This document shows positions 17,742 through 26,753 of a stretch of 64,000 nt of DNA, piece by piece (the stretch's first letter is position 1; the number at the start of each line of letters is the position of its first letter). Under the pieces are notes generated by a model, which had not been told where the DNA came from, did not search any database, and saw nothing but the letters and a program-made list of their open reading frames with translations. The DNA comes from Spirochaetales bacterium (GTDB taxonomy: Bacteria; Spirochaetota; GWE2-31-10; MWDO01): contig JAFYAI010000156.1 of NCBI GenBank assembly GCA_017540815.1, positions 1-64,000 of the forward strand. Direction: 5' to 3'. Both the position numbers and the translations under genes were made by a program.

Positions 17742-19400
17742 ATGAAAAGATTATTTTATATCATTTTATTTACCACAATATGCAGCATCTCTTTTGCAAT
17801 TATTGATTCCAATGATTACTTGGATATTAATCTCAAAGGCAAAGACGGCACTTTCGCCTTGCCAAGTTATCACAGGGATAATTATTTCTTCACTTTCGGC
17901 GGTGTTGATACAAAAGGTTATGCAGAGTTTGAGACCAAAACACATCTGAGTATCAACTCTCCAGAATTATTCGGATTTATCTTCGCAGGAGATATTTATG
18001 TCGGCTACACAAAAGACCGTGATGTCGGCGGCGAATTTGAGAAATTCGGCGGGATAACGATGTATTACGGAGAGGCTTATCTCGGATATGAAAATAAATT
18101 TACTTCGGTTCGCGTTGGTTTCCAAAATCTTAATTCATCGGATGCTATTTACAATCACCTGCAGATCGATGATTACGGCGGTCCTATTTTCGCTCTGAAA
18201 TTCACTCAGTTTATGTCCCGGTTTGTCGATATGGAGATTGTATATTCATTTATACGACCACACACAACAGACTGGAATGCCAATTTCCTGAAAAATGATA
18301 TTATCGACGGACAGTTCGGCAAATCATTATTCTACAAGAAATTCAACATCCGACCGCTACCGTGGATCCGTATCGGTTTAGGCGACTCTGTATATTTTTT
18401 AGGCAATAATTTCAATATTTACTATATGAATCCGCTTGGTCTGTATTTTATGACATTGGCTCAGGATAAATTCTGGGAAGCAAAATACGGAGCTGAAAGT
18501 GCAGTAGACGCATCTTCATTGAAAATTGATCTGGACTTCAATATCGGATTCAATGGCTGGCGGTTTTACGGTGAGATGCTGATCGATGACTCGGACGGAT
18601 TTTTTGTCACATTCAAGCCGTCTATGTTTCCAAACAGAGTTGCATTTGTATTGGGTGGAGAACTGCGCGGATGCCTGTTTACAAGATACATCCACATGAG
18701 CAAGCCGGCAGAGTTCTTCATTGGCAATATGTATATCAACCTCGAATACGGAGTCACAAGCAAATACTGCTATACACGAGATAACAATAACAACTACGAA
18801 TATGTCCGCCAAGAATACAGAAAAAAATATTCTGCGGCAAACCCAATGACTACAGCCGAGATTAAACGCATTCAGCGACAAGGCAACTTCTTGGGATTTA
18901 TGTATGGCAATAATGCAGACTGTTTCGATATTGCAATCGGTTGGCGAAATGATTTGGAGCAAACTCAGAGTTATATCGCAGGTTATCAAAATGACAGATA
19001 CTTCGATGCTCAGAAACAGAAAAAAGAAATAAACCGCCTGTTCAAAGTTCAGCTGCATTACAGACATTACCGACTTGGCGATGAGCGTAATGTGGTTGCA
19101 CCTTTCTATGCCAACGAACATTATTACTTTGATGTCGATAAAGAATTTGACTCTGACGGCGACGGCATTGCAGATAATGACACATCCAACCGACGAACAG
19201 AGTTTCTGCGGATAGTCGAAGAACAAGGCGATATATTCGATATTAACATCTACTCGGATCTGTTCCGTATAGCACGGTTTACAATGGGAATGGAGACGAA
19301 GTTTAACTTTATTTGGCAGACTTATCATCCGCTGACTATCGCTCAGCAGACAGACTTTACATTCAAGTGGGAGATAGCCTTTGTCGTCAGCTGGCATTGA
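17742..19400 (+). CDS. Predicted outer-membrane beta-barrel protein
   Basis: 552 residues with a cleavable signal peptide (FYIILFTTICSISFA). The mature protein alternates hydrophobic and polar residues, is rich in Tyr, Phe, Trp and Gly, and ends in a strand closing with FVVSWH. This is characteristic of outer-membrane barrels. A calcium-loop-like segment DSDGDGIADND lies near residue 465. GGAAG precedes the ATG. It is followed after 15 bp by a small lipoprotein gene, probably co-transcribed. The ligand is unknown. Confidence 0.75.
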   Translation: MKRLFYIILFTTICSISFAIIDSNDYLDINLKGKDGTFALPSYHRDNYFFTFGGVDTKGYAEFETKTHLSINSPELFGFIFAGDIYVGYTKDRDVGGEFEKFGGITMYYGEAYLGYENKFTSVRVGFQNLNSSDAIYNHLQIDDYGGPIFALKFTQFMSRFVDMEIVYSFIRPHTTDWNANFLKNDIIDGQFGKSLFYKKFNIRPLPWIRIGLGDSVYFLGNNFNIYYMNPLGLYFMTLAQDKFWEAKYGAESAVDASSLKIDLDFNIGFNGWRFYGEMLIDDSDGFFVTFKPSMFPNRVAFVLGGELRGCLFTRYIHMSKPAEFFIGNMYINLEYGVTSKYCYTRDNNNNYEYVRQEYRKKYSAANPMTTAEIKRIQRQGNFLGFMYGNNADCFDIAIGWRNDLEQTQSYIAGYQNDRYFDAQKQKKEINRLFKVQLHYRHYRLGDERNVVAPFYANEHYYFDVDKEFDSDGDGIADNDTSNRRTEFLRIVEEQGDIFDINIYSDLFRIARFTMGMETKFNFIWQTYHPLTIAQQTDFTFKWEIAFVVSWH

Positions 19401-19415
19401 TTATTGAGGAAGAAT

Positions 19416-19829
19416 ATGAAAAATTATTTAATGATAATTATATTAATACTGATTATGTCATTCTTCGTTGGCTGCGATACACGATACAGCTATGCCACGA
19501 TGACGATCATCAACAACTCAACTCATAAAATGATCTACAAAGGCTTAGTCCGGGATGAGATGTCAGGCGATGCAACAGGCGATTGGATCATTAGAACTAT
19601 CATGCCCAACTACAGTCCTCTCTATCCAGATAAAAGCGACACTCTTTCGCATACTTGGAAAGACGGCTATGATTCGATATTATTCGCACTGTGCTGGGGA
19701 TTAGATACTACATCCGACTACAAAGTCTATGACAACACGATGGACTATATCGAAGTTTACGATGGCGAGAATGTAACACTCACTGTAAGCGGCACAACTG
19801 CACCAAGCATTACAAGAAACAGATTATGA
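19416..19829 (+). CDS. Small lipoprotein
   Basis: 137 residues. The start chosen is ATG 19416, since GAGGAAG stands just before it; an in-frame TTG upstream is part of that ribosome site. The signal sequence MIIILILIMSFFVGC carries a lipobox, with the lipidated Cys at about residue 20. The mature part is short and beta-rich with no recognised domain. It lies directly after the beta-barrel gene. The stop codon overlaps by 6 bp the end of the convergent Cas2-like gene. Confidence 0.8.
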   Translation: MKNYLMIIILILIMSFFVGCDTRYSYATMTIINNSTHKMIYKGLVRDEMSGDATGDWIIRTIMPNYSPLYPDKSDTLSHTWKDGYDSILFALCWGLDTTSDYKVYDNTMDYIEVYDGENVTLTVSGTTAPSITRNRL

Positions 19830-20105
19830 TTTGGGGATACTTACGGACAGTCTCTTCCACTTGCGTTCTTCCAGATAGCTTATCTTGAAACAATCATCCA
19901 GCGGAAACTGATACATCCTCACTTTATCATCACTGTCCACAATATCGGATATATCTTTCTTGAGGTTGCCCAATGATTTGGTTATGAAGTCGTTAGACTC
20001 ATACAACTTGTCCTGCACTTTCTTAATGCCATATTCTTTAAGCACTTTATCAATAGCATCAGCATGATCCGTTGATGCCATATCAATATTAACTGATATA
20101 AACAT
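19824..20105 (-). CDS. Stand-alone Cas2/VapD-like protein
   Basis: 93 residues starting at ATG 20105 (AAGGAAAAGGT upstream); an earlier in-frame start would run through the adjacent terminator. The sequence follows the ferredoxin-like Cas2/VapD plan: first strand MFISVNIDMAS, helix DAIDKVLKEYGI, then KKVQDKLYES, a helix with LGNLKKDI, and the strand DDKVRMYQFPL. Cas2 proteins are dimeric and help insert CRISPR spacers, while VapD-like relatives are RNases. No cas1, other cas gene or CRISPR array lies in the window, so a toxin or orphan role is as likely. Confidence 0.6.
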   Translation of the reverse strand: MFISVNIDMASTDHADAIDKVLKEYGIKKVQDKLYESNDFITKSLGNLKKDISDIVDSDDKVRMYQFPLDDCFKISYLEERKWKRLSVSIPKS

Positions 20106-20122
20106 ACCTTTTCCTTGTTTTT

Positions 20123-20160
20123 CAAAAAAATCATCTTGCTGACGCAAGATGATTTTTTTG
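20123..20160. terminator. Bidirectional intrinsic terminator
   Basis: A perfect stem: seven A plus TCATCTTGC, loop TGAC, GCAAGATGA plus seven T. It follows the methyltransferase gene on the minus strand and separates it from the Cas2-like gene. Confidence 0.85.
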
Positions 20161-20173
20161 AAGTATATTTGTC

Positions 20174-21328
20174 TTACTTATATGCGATAATCGCACCGCC
20201 GCGATCACAGCCTTCGATAGCATCACCGGGAATAGCAACGGCTTCCGAGAAGCCTGCTTTCTTGAAATACTCAATCCACTGCTCAGGACGGAGAATCGGA
20301 GACTGCGGACGCAGATCCTTATCATTGTAATGATAGTAACTATACAGCTGCCCGAATGTCAGTTCCATATAGCGATACAACTTGCCTTTCGGAGGAGCGA
20401 TCTCACCAAGCACTGCATAGCCGCCCTTCTTAACCAACTTATACATCGCTTCGCAGCATGCCAAGATGTCATCCGTTGCGTGCATAACATTGACTGCATA
20501 GAGCAGATCTGCACTCTCTAAAGCGACATCCTGCTCTTCCAAAGGCTTAGTTACATCTACGCCCTCGAACTCCATAATGTCAAGGTAGTCTGCGAACTTC
20601 GGATCTTTGGCAGTCTTCTTAATAAGGCGCTTGTGGATCTCTGTGCAGATATACTTGCCAATCTTCTGATGTGTCGGCTCAGGTCCGCCCAAACTCTGGA
20701 ACATATCGTAAGTTCCGCTGCCTGTACCTGCACCGATCTCCAAAACAGTGATAGGCTTGTCGAATGCTTCATTAATAAGCCGCTTTACTGACTGTCCTGC
20801 GAGTTTCGACCAGAAGCCATAAACTTCACTTGTGAAATATACCTGTCCTACAAGTGAGAAATCACTCCATGGTCCGAACATTACTTCTTCACCTGTCAGT
20901 TTGCCACTGATAAATCTGTGCAGACCGCCGATACCTCGTGCCAGCCACTGGAATGCAGCTCCCTCTTCCGGTATCTTGCGGATTGCCTCTGAAACCATCT
21001 CGGCAGGAGACCATACTTCAGGATCATTATCCAAGCATGTATATACACCATTCTCCAAAGACAAAACATTGTCCTCAACAAGGATGTCAAGCAGCTTCTC
21101 GAAAACATACTCTGCCGGCTCACTGCATTTTGCGTTGGCTTTGAGTTCAGCCAAAGTGTGAGTCTCGCCTTTCTTAGTGAAAAGCGAAAAATCCCACATA
21201 ATCACATCAACTGCCGCTGACAGACAAATCTTCTGGAAATACTCCTGTATCTCAGACCATCGCTTAGGCCAAAAGCCCTTTGCATCTTCTATCAGAGCAT
21301 TTACAATTTTTTGATCTATTGACTGCAA
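20174..21328 (-). CDS. Stand-alone PKS-type C-methyltransferase
   Basis: 384 residues. The SAM-binding motif is VLEIGAGTGSGTYDMF, followed by NVMHATDDILACCEAM and KKGGYAVLGEIAPP. The phrases LEIGAGTG...NVxHAT...LxxGGxxxLxE are typical of the C-methyltransferase domain inside polyketide synthases, here as a free protein. The N-terminal 170 residues are helical, as in those domains. The gene lies 15 bp after a ketoacyl synthase gene on the same strand, so the pair probably extend and alpha-methylate an acyl chain. No acyl carrier protein is next to them. AAGGAGAA precedes the ATG. Confidence 0.8.
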   Translation of the reverse strand: MQSIDQKIVNALIEDAKGFWPKRWSEIQEYFQKICLSAAVDVIMWDFSLFTKKGETHTLAELKANAKCSEPAEYVFEKLLDILVEDNVLSLENGVYTCLDNDPEVWSPAEMVSEAIRKIPEEGAAFQWLARGIGGLHRFISGKLTGEEVMFGPWSDFSLVGQVYFTSEVYGFWSKLAGQSVKRLINEAFDKPITVLEIGAGTGSGTYDMFQSLGGPEPTHQKIGKYICTEIHKRLIKKTAKDPKFADYLDIMEFEGVDVTKPLEEQDVALESADLLYAVNVMHATDDILACCEAMYKLVKKGGYAVLGEIAPPKGKLYRYMELTFGQLYSYYHYNDKDLRPQSPILRPEQWIEYFKKAGFSEAVAIPGDAIEGCDRGGAIIAYK

Positions 21329-21343
21329 AGTATTCTCCTTATC

Positions 21344-22648
21344 TTATTTGCCTTTCCACTTCTTGATGATAGAACAGCAGTTGATACCGCCGAAGCCGAA
21401 TGAGTTCTTCAAGATATAATCAAACTCATAGTTCTCGACTTTCTTGTTGGCACAAACATCGATACCCATTGCAGCGATCTCAGGATCAAGTTCGTCGATA
21501 TTGATAGACGGATGCAGTGTAGAATGATTCATCTGCATAATCGCACCAATCAGCTCTACAGTATTTGATGTCCAGCCTGTATGACCAATCATTGACTTAG
21601 TAGCATTAACTTTGAGATTCTTAACATGATCACCGAATACATTCTTGATACTTGTCAGCTCAACAAGGTCGCCCAAATGAGTTGATGTTGCATGAGCATT
21701 GATATACTTAATATCACTCGGCTGCAGACCGGCTTTGTTAAGAACTCGTCGGATAAGTCGTGACTGACCTTCTACAGACGGATTAGAAAGGTGGTTACCG
21801 TCACAGTTAGACTCAACAGCCAGGATCTCACCATAGATATGAGCACCTCGTTTCAGAGCATGCTCCAACTCCTCAATGATCATAATACCTGAACCGTGAG
21901 AAGGAACGAAACCCTCACGGCGTATATCATACGGTCGTGAAGATGCAGGAGGATTGTCATTGAATGTGCGGTGAGCAATAGCTGATACAAGGATCAACGC
22001 CTGATAACCTACATCCGAGTAATCCAACAGACCACCACCAATGATAGCCATATCGCAGTCATTGTGCAGGATCTCATTGACACCCTGTTTCATAGCAATA
22101 CCTGAACTTGCACATGTACCGCCGACAGTATACATAGGTCCGTAAACCTGCAGAGCCTCTGTCATACTTGCAGCAACATCACTGTCGAATACACAGATAC
22201 CCATAAGACCATCGATATATTCAGGATCTTCCTGATCAAATGTTCTGATATTCTTAACGATATAATTATCGTGGAAGTTGTGACCACCGATAACGGTAGC
22301 GATTCTCTCATGGTCATAGTCGAAATCAAACAGACCTGCATCTTTATACGCATCAATCGCTGTAATCAGAGAAATCTTAGTCGAGAATGGAGCAGTTTTG
22401 ATAATCTTCTTAGCTCTCTTAAGAACATCATCCGGGATATTGCCCTTGAAAGACTCCAACTTTGCTTTAATATCATAATCGCCCAAATCACCGCCGACTT
22501 TGCAGCGAACTTTGGATGTATCGACACTCTTCATAAGTTTAATGCCTGATTTACCGGCGATAAGGTTCTCGTAGAACTCCTCCGGCGTATGTCCGTTAGG
22601 TGCATGAACACCCATTCCTGTTATCACGATTCGTTTCTCGTAAGCCAT
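21344..22648 (-). CDS. Beta-ketoacyl-ACP synthase (KAS II-like)
   Basis: 434 residues, thiolase fold. The full catalytic triad of condensing enzymes is present: Cys in GGTCASSGIAM, His in NAHATSTHLGD, and His in KSMIGHTGWTSN, with the closing glycine loop NSFGFGGINC. It should condense an acyl thioester with malonyl-ACP in the cytoplasm. It differs from an ordinary FabF by insertions near residues 60-100 and by its partner, a PKS-type methyltransferase just downstream. That suggests a specialised methyl-branched lipid or polyketide-like product instead of bulk fatty acids. AAGGAG lies 7 nt before the ATG and a consensus-like promoter lies about 70 bp upstream. Confidence 0.88.
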   Translation of the reverse strand: MAYEKRIVITGMGVHAPNGHTPEEFYENLIAGKSGIKLMKSVDTSKVRCKVGGDLGDYDIKAKLESFKGNIPDDVLKRAKKIIKTAPFSTKISLITAIDAYKDAGLFDFDYDHERIATVIGGHNFHDNYIVKNIRTFDQEDPEYIDGLMGICVFDSDVAASMTEALQVYGPMYTVGGTCASSGIAMKQGVNEILHNDCDMAIIGGGLLDYSDVGYQALILVSAIAHRTFNDNPPASSRPYDIRREGFVPSHGSGIMIIEELEHALKRGAHIYGEILAVESNCDGNHLSNPSVEGQSRLIRRVLNKAGLQPSDIKYINAHATSTHLGDLVELTSIKNVFGDHVKNLKVNATKSMIGHTGWTSNTVELIGAIMQMNHSTLHPSINIDELDPEIAAMGIDVCANKKVENYEFDYILKNSFGFGGINCCSIIKKWKGK

Positions 22649-22715
22649 TAATTAACTCCTTATATTGTATGTTTTGCTTAAATGATCTAGTTAATATTAA
22701 TTTTAACAGCAATTC

Positions 22716-22744
22716 ATTATAAACTATTTTCTTATAAATGTAAA
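22716..22744 (-). promoter_or_regulatory. Promoter of the ketoacyl synthase/methyltransferase pair
   Basis: On the minus strand TTTACA (22744-22739) and TATAAT (22721-22716) are 17 bp apart. Transcription would start near 22709, leaving a 60-nt leader before the ATG at 22648. Confidence 0.7.
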
Positions 22745-22787
22745 GTTTTTACGCTTTTTTTTAATAAAAATCAATTTTTTATCAAAT

Positions 22788-23828
22788 CTATCTTATCATC
22801 CTAAGCAGATTCTCAGGTTTATACTCGAAGTGCATCATATCATAACGCTCCCATTTGCCACCCCAGCAAAAACCGTGAGCCTCAAAAATCTCTATAACTT
22901 CTGGCGGAATATAAGCCCTCTCTTCCGGCGGCACAGTCCACCACTTTTTGCGTAATTTGGAGGTCCAATACCAATAGTTAGGACGATTGTCACGGGTGAG
23001 TATATCCATTGCGATCGAGAATGTGTGCGTCGAAGGTCTGCCTGTATTGGCTATCGTCCGAGGTGAGAATGACGAAATACTTTTAATGCTGTTAAACCAT
23101 CGTTCAAGTTTCGGCGTAGAATGCCGCAGCAGCTCAAATTCTTTAAAAACAGACTTAGCCGCTTCATAACATTCAGTGCCGGTATTCATCGGAAATGAAA
23201 ATCTGCCGAACTGAATAAACTCTAACTGATCATTGATAGTCTTCCTTGTCCTGCCGTAAAGGTCATAATAGAACTCATAATTGCGGTCCATTGCATAAAG
23301 TTTATCTGTAAATACAACCGGATAACGAGTTATCATCACACACCCGTCAGTCGGATAAGCGTAATAGTAAGGCACAAAATGTTTCTTCCGATTGTAAACC
23401 TCATTCGGCAGCATCGCACCATTGGCGAAGTGAAACCTGCGATTATTTTTCTTTAACACAAATATTACATCGTATTCTTTCTTAGGGATATTGTATTCCA
23501 GATATATCATACTGAAATGACGGCGATATGCCTGATACATCGCATTGACATTATCGATCCAGCGAGTCTTGCGATATGAAGTCCCGAACAACTTCGTCGG
23601 GAAAAACGACGACAATGCCCCACGCATTGTAAGAGTCTGAATGGGATTAGATATATATGATTGAACATTAATTGAAGCGTGTCTAACCGAAGGTATTACG
23701 AGGATGTATTCCGGTTCGGTTGGACGATTCATAACGACAGAGCCGAACACTATGTCAATGACAAAAAATATCGCAATACACGCTGCCAGCGTAGATACAG
23801 CAACAATCTCTTTCGTCTTGGCTGTCAT
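22788..23828 (-). CDS. M15-family D-Ala-D-Ala carboxypeptidase-like protein
   Basis: 346 residues. An N-terminal membrane helix (VAVSTLAACIAIFFVIDIVF) anchors an extracytoplasmic domain. The C-terminal third has the zinc motifs of VanY-type M15 peptidases: GRPSTHTFSIAMDI (S-x-H-x6-D form) and YDMMHFEYKPE with the second His. WGGKWERYD is the usual loop before it. These enzymes trim peptidoglycan stem peptides. The usual Gly in SxHxxGxAxD is Ser here, a small deviation. It is a separate unit from the downstream KS gene, which has its own promoter. Confidence 0.85.
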   Translation of the reverse strand: MTAKTKEIVAVSTLAACIAIFFVIDIVFGSVVMNRPTEPEYILVIPSVRHASINVQSYISNPIQTLTMRGALSSFFPTKLFGTSYRKTRWIDNVNAMYQAYRRHFSMIYLEYNIPKKEYDVIFVLKKNNRRFHFANGAMLPNEVYNRKKHFVPYYYAYPTDGCVMITRYPVVFTDKLYAMDRNYEFYYDLYGRTRKTINDQLEFIQFGRFSFPMNTGTECYEAAKSVFKEFELLRHSTPKLERWFNSIKSISSFSPRTIANTGRPSTHTFSIAMDILTRDNRPNYWYWTSKLRKKWWTVPPEERAYIPPEVIEIFEAHGFCWGGKWERYDMMHFEYKPENLLRMIR

Positions 23829-23888
23829 AAAAAATTAGAGGACTTTTGAATAAAAAGCCCTCTATCTGCACTCCGTTATCAAAGCCTG

Positions 23889-24053
23889 TTACTGGCTGAT
23901 AGCACCTACAGGGCAGCCTGCTGCACATGAACCGCAGTCAAGGCATTTGCCTTCATCGATAGAATAAGGGGTTCCCTCTGTAATCGCATCTGCAGGGCAC
24001 TGAGCAGCACATGAACCGCATCCGATACAATCGCTTGAGATTTTGTAAGCCAT
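23889..24053 (-). CDS. 2[4Fe-4S] ferredoxin
   Basis: A 54-residue protein starting at ATG 24053 with GGAGG 7 nt upstream, too short for usual length filters. Two complete cluster motifs are visible: C-IGCGSCAAQCP and C-LDCGSCAAGCP, each CxxCxxCxxxCP. It begins MAYKISSDCIGCG as clostridial-type ferredoxins do and would carry electrons in the cytoplasm. It implies an anaerobic or fermentative lifestyle. It stands between a lipoprotein gene upstream and the M15 peptidase gene downstream, probably as its own unit. Confidence 0.95.
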   Translation of the reverse strand: MAYKISSDCIGCGSCAAQCPADAITEGTPYSIDEGKCLDCGSCAAGCPVGAISQ

Positions 24054-24092
24054 ATTTAGCCTCCGATTTATTTTTTATTAAAAAAATTACCT

Positions 24093-25385
24093 TTAGTCAG
24101 CGACATTTCGATAGCCACCGCTCTCCTTACTGTATTCATAGATCGGTGTCGTGTCGCTACTGTTGTAGGAATACCCTACCCCAATCGGGAATGTCTTCCC
24201 TGCCTTGCCGAGCCGACCAATCAAATGACCGTAAGGCAGTCCGGGACATTCCCTTTCTTTCTTTATATCGAATTCATTAGAATCAATCCCATCAGGACTG
24301 AAATATACTCTGTAATCATTGTTAGGAACTTTGTATCCCATGCTGCCGATAAACATCTTAGCAAGGAATTTACTGTGCAGAGCGATAGACAGACTTGTTT
24401 GCTCGCTGTTCAGAATACTGTCCGCTGACTCAAACACAGGATTATCATGTGCATCAGTTCCCCACATCAGACTGCTGACACGCACAGCACCGTCAGTCCA
24501 TACAGCAGAACCTTTGCGGTATATCTTGAATGTCCAATCAGATTTGATATTCTTAAGCAGGACAGGCGATATAAGGATGTCATTCATCTTAGTTTTATCT
24601 GTATCGTAATACAAACCATCTATACCTGCCAACAGTGAATTTTTGCCGAGACTTACGATATGCTTAGACTTGTTATATTCCACAACATGTGTACCGGCAG
24701 TTATCGAAAATGATGAGAATGGATTGAAATGAATGCCGGTATCAAACCATCCGCCGGCAACATTCTTAGCAGATACGAATGTTATAACATCGTTGGACGC
24801 ATCATCAGCCGCCCCTGTATATAAACAGTAGAATCCGCCTGCAAAGTCATCGGATGACAAATCTGTATTAGGGAAATTAAACTTATACTGAAGTGTCGGG
24901 AACTCAGGATTGCCGACTTTGATAATAACAGATCTCTGCTGTGTCTCTATCAGGTTGCCGGCAACGATCGTTACCTTATAAAAACCTTCTTTATAGAATG
25001 AGATCATAACATCAAGCGGATTGCCGGACTTCTCAATGAAGTAGCTGCCGCTCTTCGTAGCCGATGTATAATCATCCGCTGTCAGATCATCATCAGCTTC
25101 CGGCAGACGAATATCCATCTCAACTTCTTCCACATACCATGTATATGAAATATCCTGCTTGAGATTTTTCTCACTAACCTTGAGGAAGAACTCTACATCC
25201 TGCTGATACGCACTTTCACTCGGTGTGCGGCTCACTGCCGGAGTCATAGTGATCCCTTGCAGCTGTATCGGTGCTTCCTCGTCCTCCTCTGCTGTAGAAC
25301 AACAGAGCAAAACAAAAACCATAAGAAATGCAGTTAGAAATACAGACAATCTCTCAGTATAGTTCTTCATACTCATATTATACAT
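24093..25385 (-). CDS. Lipoprotein, unknown function
   Basis: 430 residues. The signal sequence FLTAFLMVFVLLCC ends in a lipobox-like VLLCCS, so lipidation is at one of two adjacent cysteines. The mature part begins with acidic residues (TAEEDEEAP) and contains a segment near residues 50-150 resembling an immunoglobulin-like fold (FFLKVSEKNLKQDISYTWYV, GFYKVTIVAGN). No catalytic motif was found. Three ATG codons (25385, 25376, 25370) are possible starts; none has a clear ribosome site. Confidence 0.75.
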   Translation of the reverse strand: MYNMSMKNYTERLSVFLTAFLMVFVLLCCSTAEEDEEAPIQLQGITMTPAVSRTPSESAYQQDVEFFLKVSEKNLKQDISYTWYVEEVEMDIRLPEADDDLTADDYTSATKSGSYFIEKSGNPLDVMISFYKEGFYKVTIVAGNLIETQQRSVIIKVGNPEFPTLQYKFNFPNTDLSSDDFAGGFYCLYTGAADDASNDVITFVSAKNVAGGWFDTGIHFNPFSSFSITAGTHVVEYNKSKHIVSLGKNSLLAGIDGLYYDTDKTKMNDILISPVLLKNIKSDWTFKIYRKGSAVWTDGAVRVSSLMWGTDAHDNPVFESADSILNSEQTSLSIALHSKFLAKMFIGSMGYKVPNNDYRVYFSPDGIDSNEFDIKKERECPGLPYGHLIGRLGKAGKTFPIGVGYSYNSSDTTPIYEYSKESGGYRNVAD

Positions 25386-25431
25386 TAAAATATTATTAAA
25401 GTCAAATTTTTAGATGAAAAACTTAAAAATT

Positions 25432-26565
25432 TTAGAAAATATGACAAAAAATTCTGTCAAAATCCACATTACATATCGGATTTGAATTCTTATATTTGAA
25501 TTTCAAATTATCAATCGCCTCCTTAAACTCCGGTGAGTTGCTGCCATTCTCGACTGCGACGAGAGCCTCTATATATGCCGACAGTTCATCGATGCCTTTA
25601 ACAAGACAGCCGTCACGCTGAGTTCCATTCTTATCGACTGTGCAGAACTCGTCCTCTGTCCAGAACTGCAGGTCACTGTGAATGCGGTCAGTAACAAGCG
25701 GATAAACCACATCATTCATCTGCTCGCGTTCATAATCCTTGATAATATCAGCTAATCCGGCAACGGACTTCTTCACAGGCGATATAATGTCGCGAGTCAG
25801 CACCTCCGGCAGATCGTGAAACAACCCGGTAAAGTAATTATTGTAGAGCCGCTTATCGTCGAAGCCGTTCATAAGAGAAAACAGATATGTAAAAACGGCA
25901 ACAAACAGAGAATGTCCAAGCACCGATGTCTTGGGTATTCTGTAAAGATTAGCCCAGCGGATCTGAAACCGCAGCTGCCCGCAGAGGTCAATAAACTGCC
26001 GATACGACTTATACAATGCGAGCTGCTTGATACCTTCCAAATCGTAGCATTCTTCCATAGTAGTATCGAACTCACGCCGAATGAGATCCATATCATATCC
26101 GTTTGGGTTGGTCCGCTCGATGATGTCGAACTCCCACTTCGACGAATAAATATGAGCCGCACGGAGAATCTTCCTATTAATATCATCGTGAGTCTCAGAA
26201 AAATACTCAGAGAAACGCTGAATGAAATCATCACCTATCGGCTCAATCTCCTCACGAAGCTGGCTGCATATCCATTCGTTAAACTCTGCAAACTTTTGCT
26301 TATCAGCCTTGATCTTGCGGTAAACAGGCGGCTTAATATCAGTTATCACAGTCCGCTGCAGCTGCTCGAATATTCCGCCCTCAATGATCTTCCGCCAGTC
26401 AAACCCCGGCTCTTTCTCGGCAAATGTTCCCAAGAAATAAGCGATCATCATCTTATGTGCCTGCTTGTCTATCTCATAAAACGGCAGCGGGCGCAGCTTG
26501 TCATTCCACCGTTCCATATAAGCAGAATTGAATATGCGTAAAAATAAATTCTTAGGTAATATCAT
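25432..26565 (-). CDS. HD-domain hydrolase, YfbR-like
   Basis: 377 residues starting at ATG 26565, chosen because GGGAGAT stands 5 nt upstream. The central HD signature is LGHSLFVAVFTYL (His) followed by GLFHDLPEVLTRDIISPVK (His-Asp and a distal Asp), the pattern of YfbR-type nucleotidases that remove phosphate from deoxynucleotides. The protein is nearly twice the length of YfbR, and the 180-residue N-terminal part is of unknown role. The gene stands alone. Confidence 0.8.
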   Translation of the reverse strand: MILPKNLFLRIFNSAYMERWNDKLRPLPFYEIDKQAHKMMIAYFLGTFAEKEPGFDWRKIIEGGIFEQLQRTVITDIKPPVYRKIKADKQKFAEFNEWICSQLREEIEPIGDDFIQRFSEYFSETHDDINRKILRAAHIYSSKWEFDIIERTNPNGYDMDLIRREFDTTMEECYDLEGIKQLALYKSYRQFIDLCGQLRFQIRWANLYRIPKTSVLGHSLFVAVFTYLFSLMNGFDDKRLYNNYFTGLFHDLPEVLTRDIISPVKKSVAGLADIIKDYEREQMNDVVYPLVTDRIHSDLQFWTEDEFCTVDKNGTQRDGCLVKGIDELSAYIEALVAVENGSNSPEFKEAIDNLKFKYKNSNPICNVDFDRIFCHIF

Positions 26566-26753
26566 GGTTATCTCCCTGTAAGACTGCACTGCCTGCGGCA
26601 GCACTGCCTCACAGGGGAAATATTAAGATATAAAATGAAAAATGTCAAATAGTTTAAGAAAAAACTTGAATTTTTCGGTAAATTTGCTAAAATAGAAACA
26701 TATTTTTGTGCGGCTGCGGTAGAGTCGCAGCCATACAAGACAAGGATTTTAAT

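Noticed and set aside
18516-19397. Open frame of 293 codons on the minus strand
   Set aside because: It is an antisense shadow of the beta-barrel gene, which has a signal peptide, ribosome site and barrel-like composition; the shadow has none of these.
25816-26541. Open frame of 241 codons on the plus strand
   Set aside because: Antisense shadow of the HD-domain gene without a ribosome site or recognisable motif.
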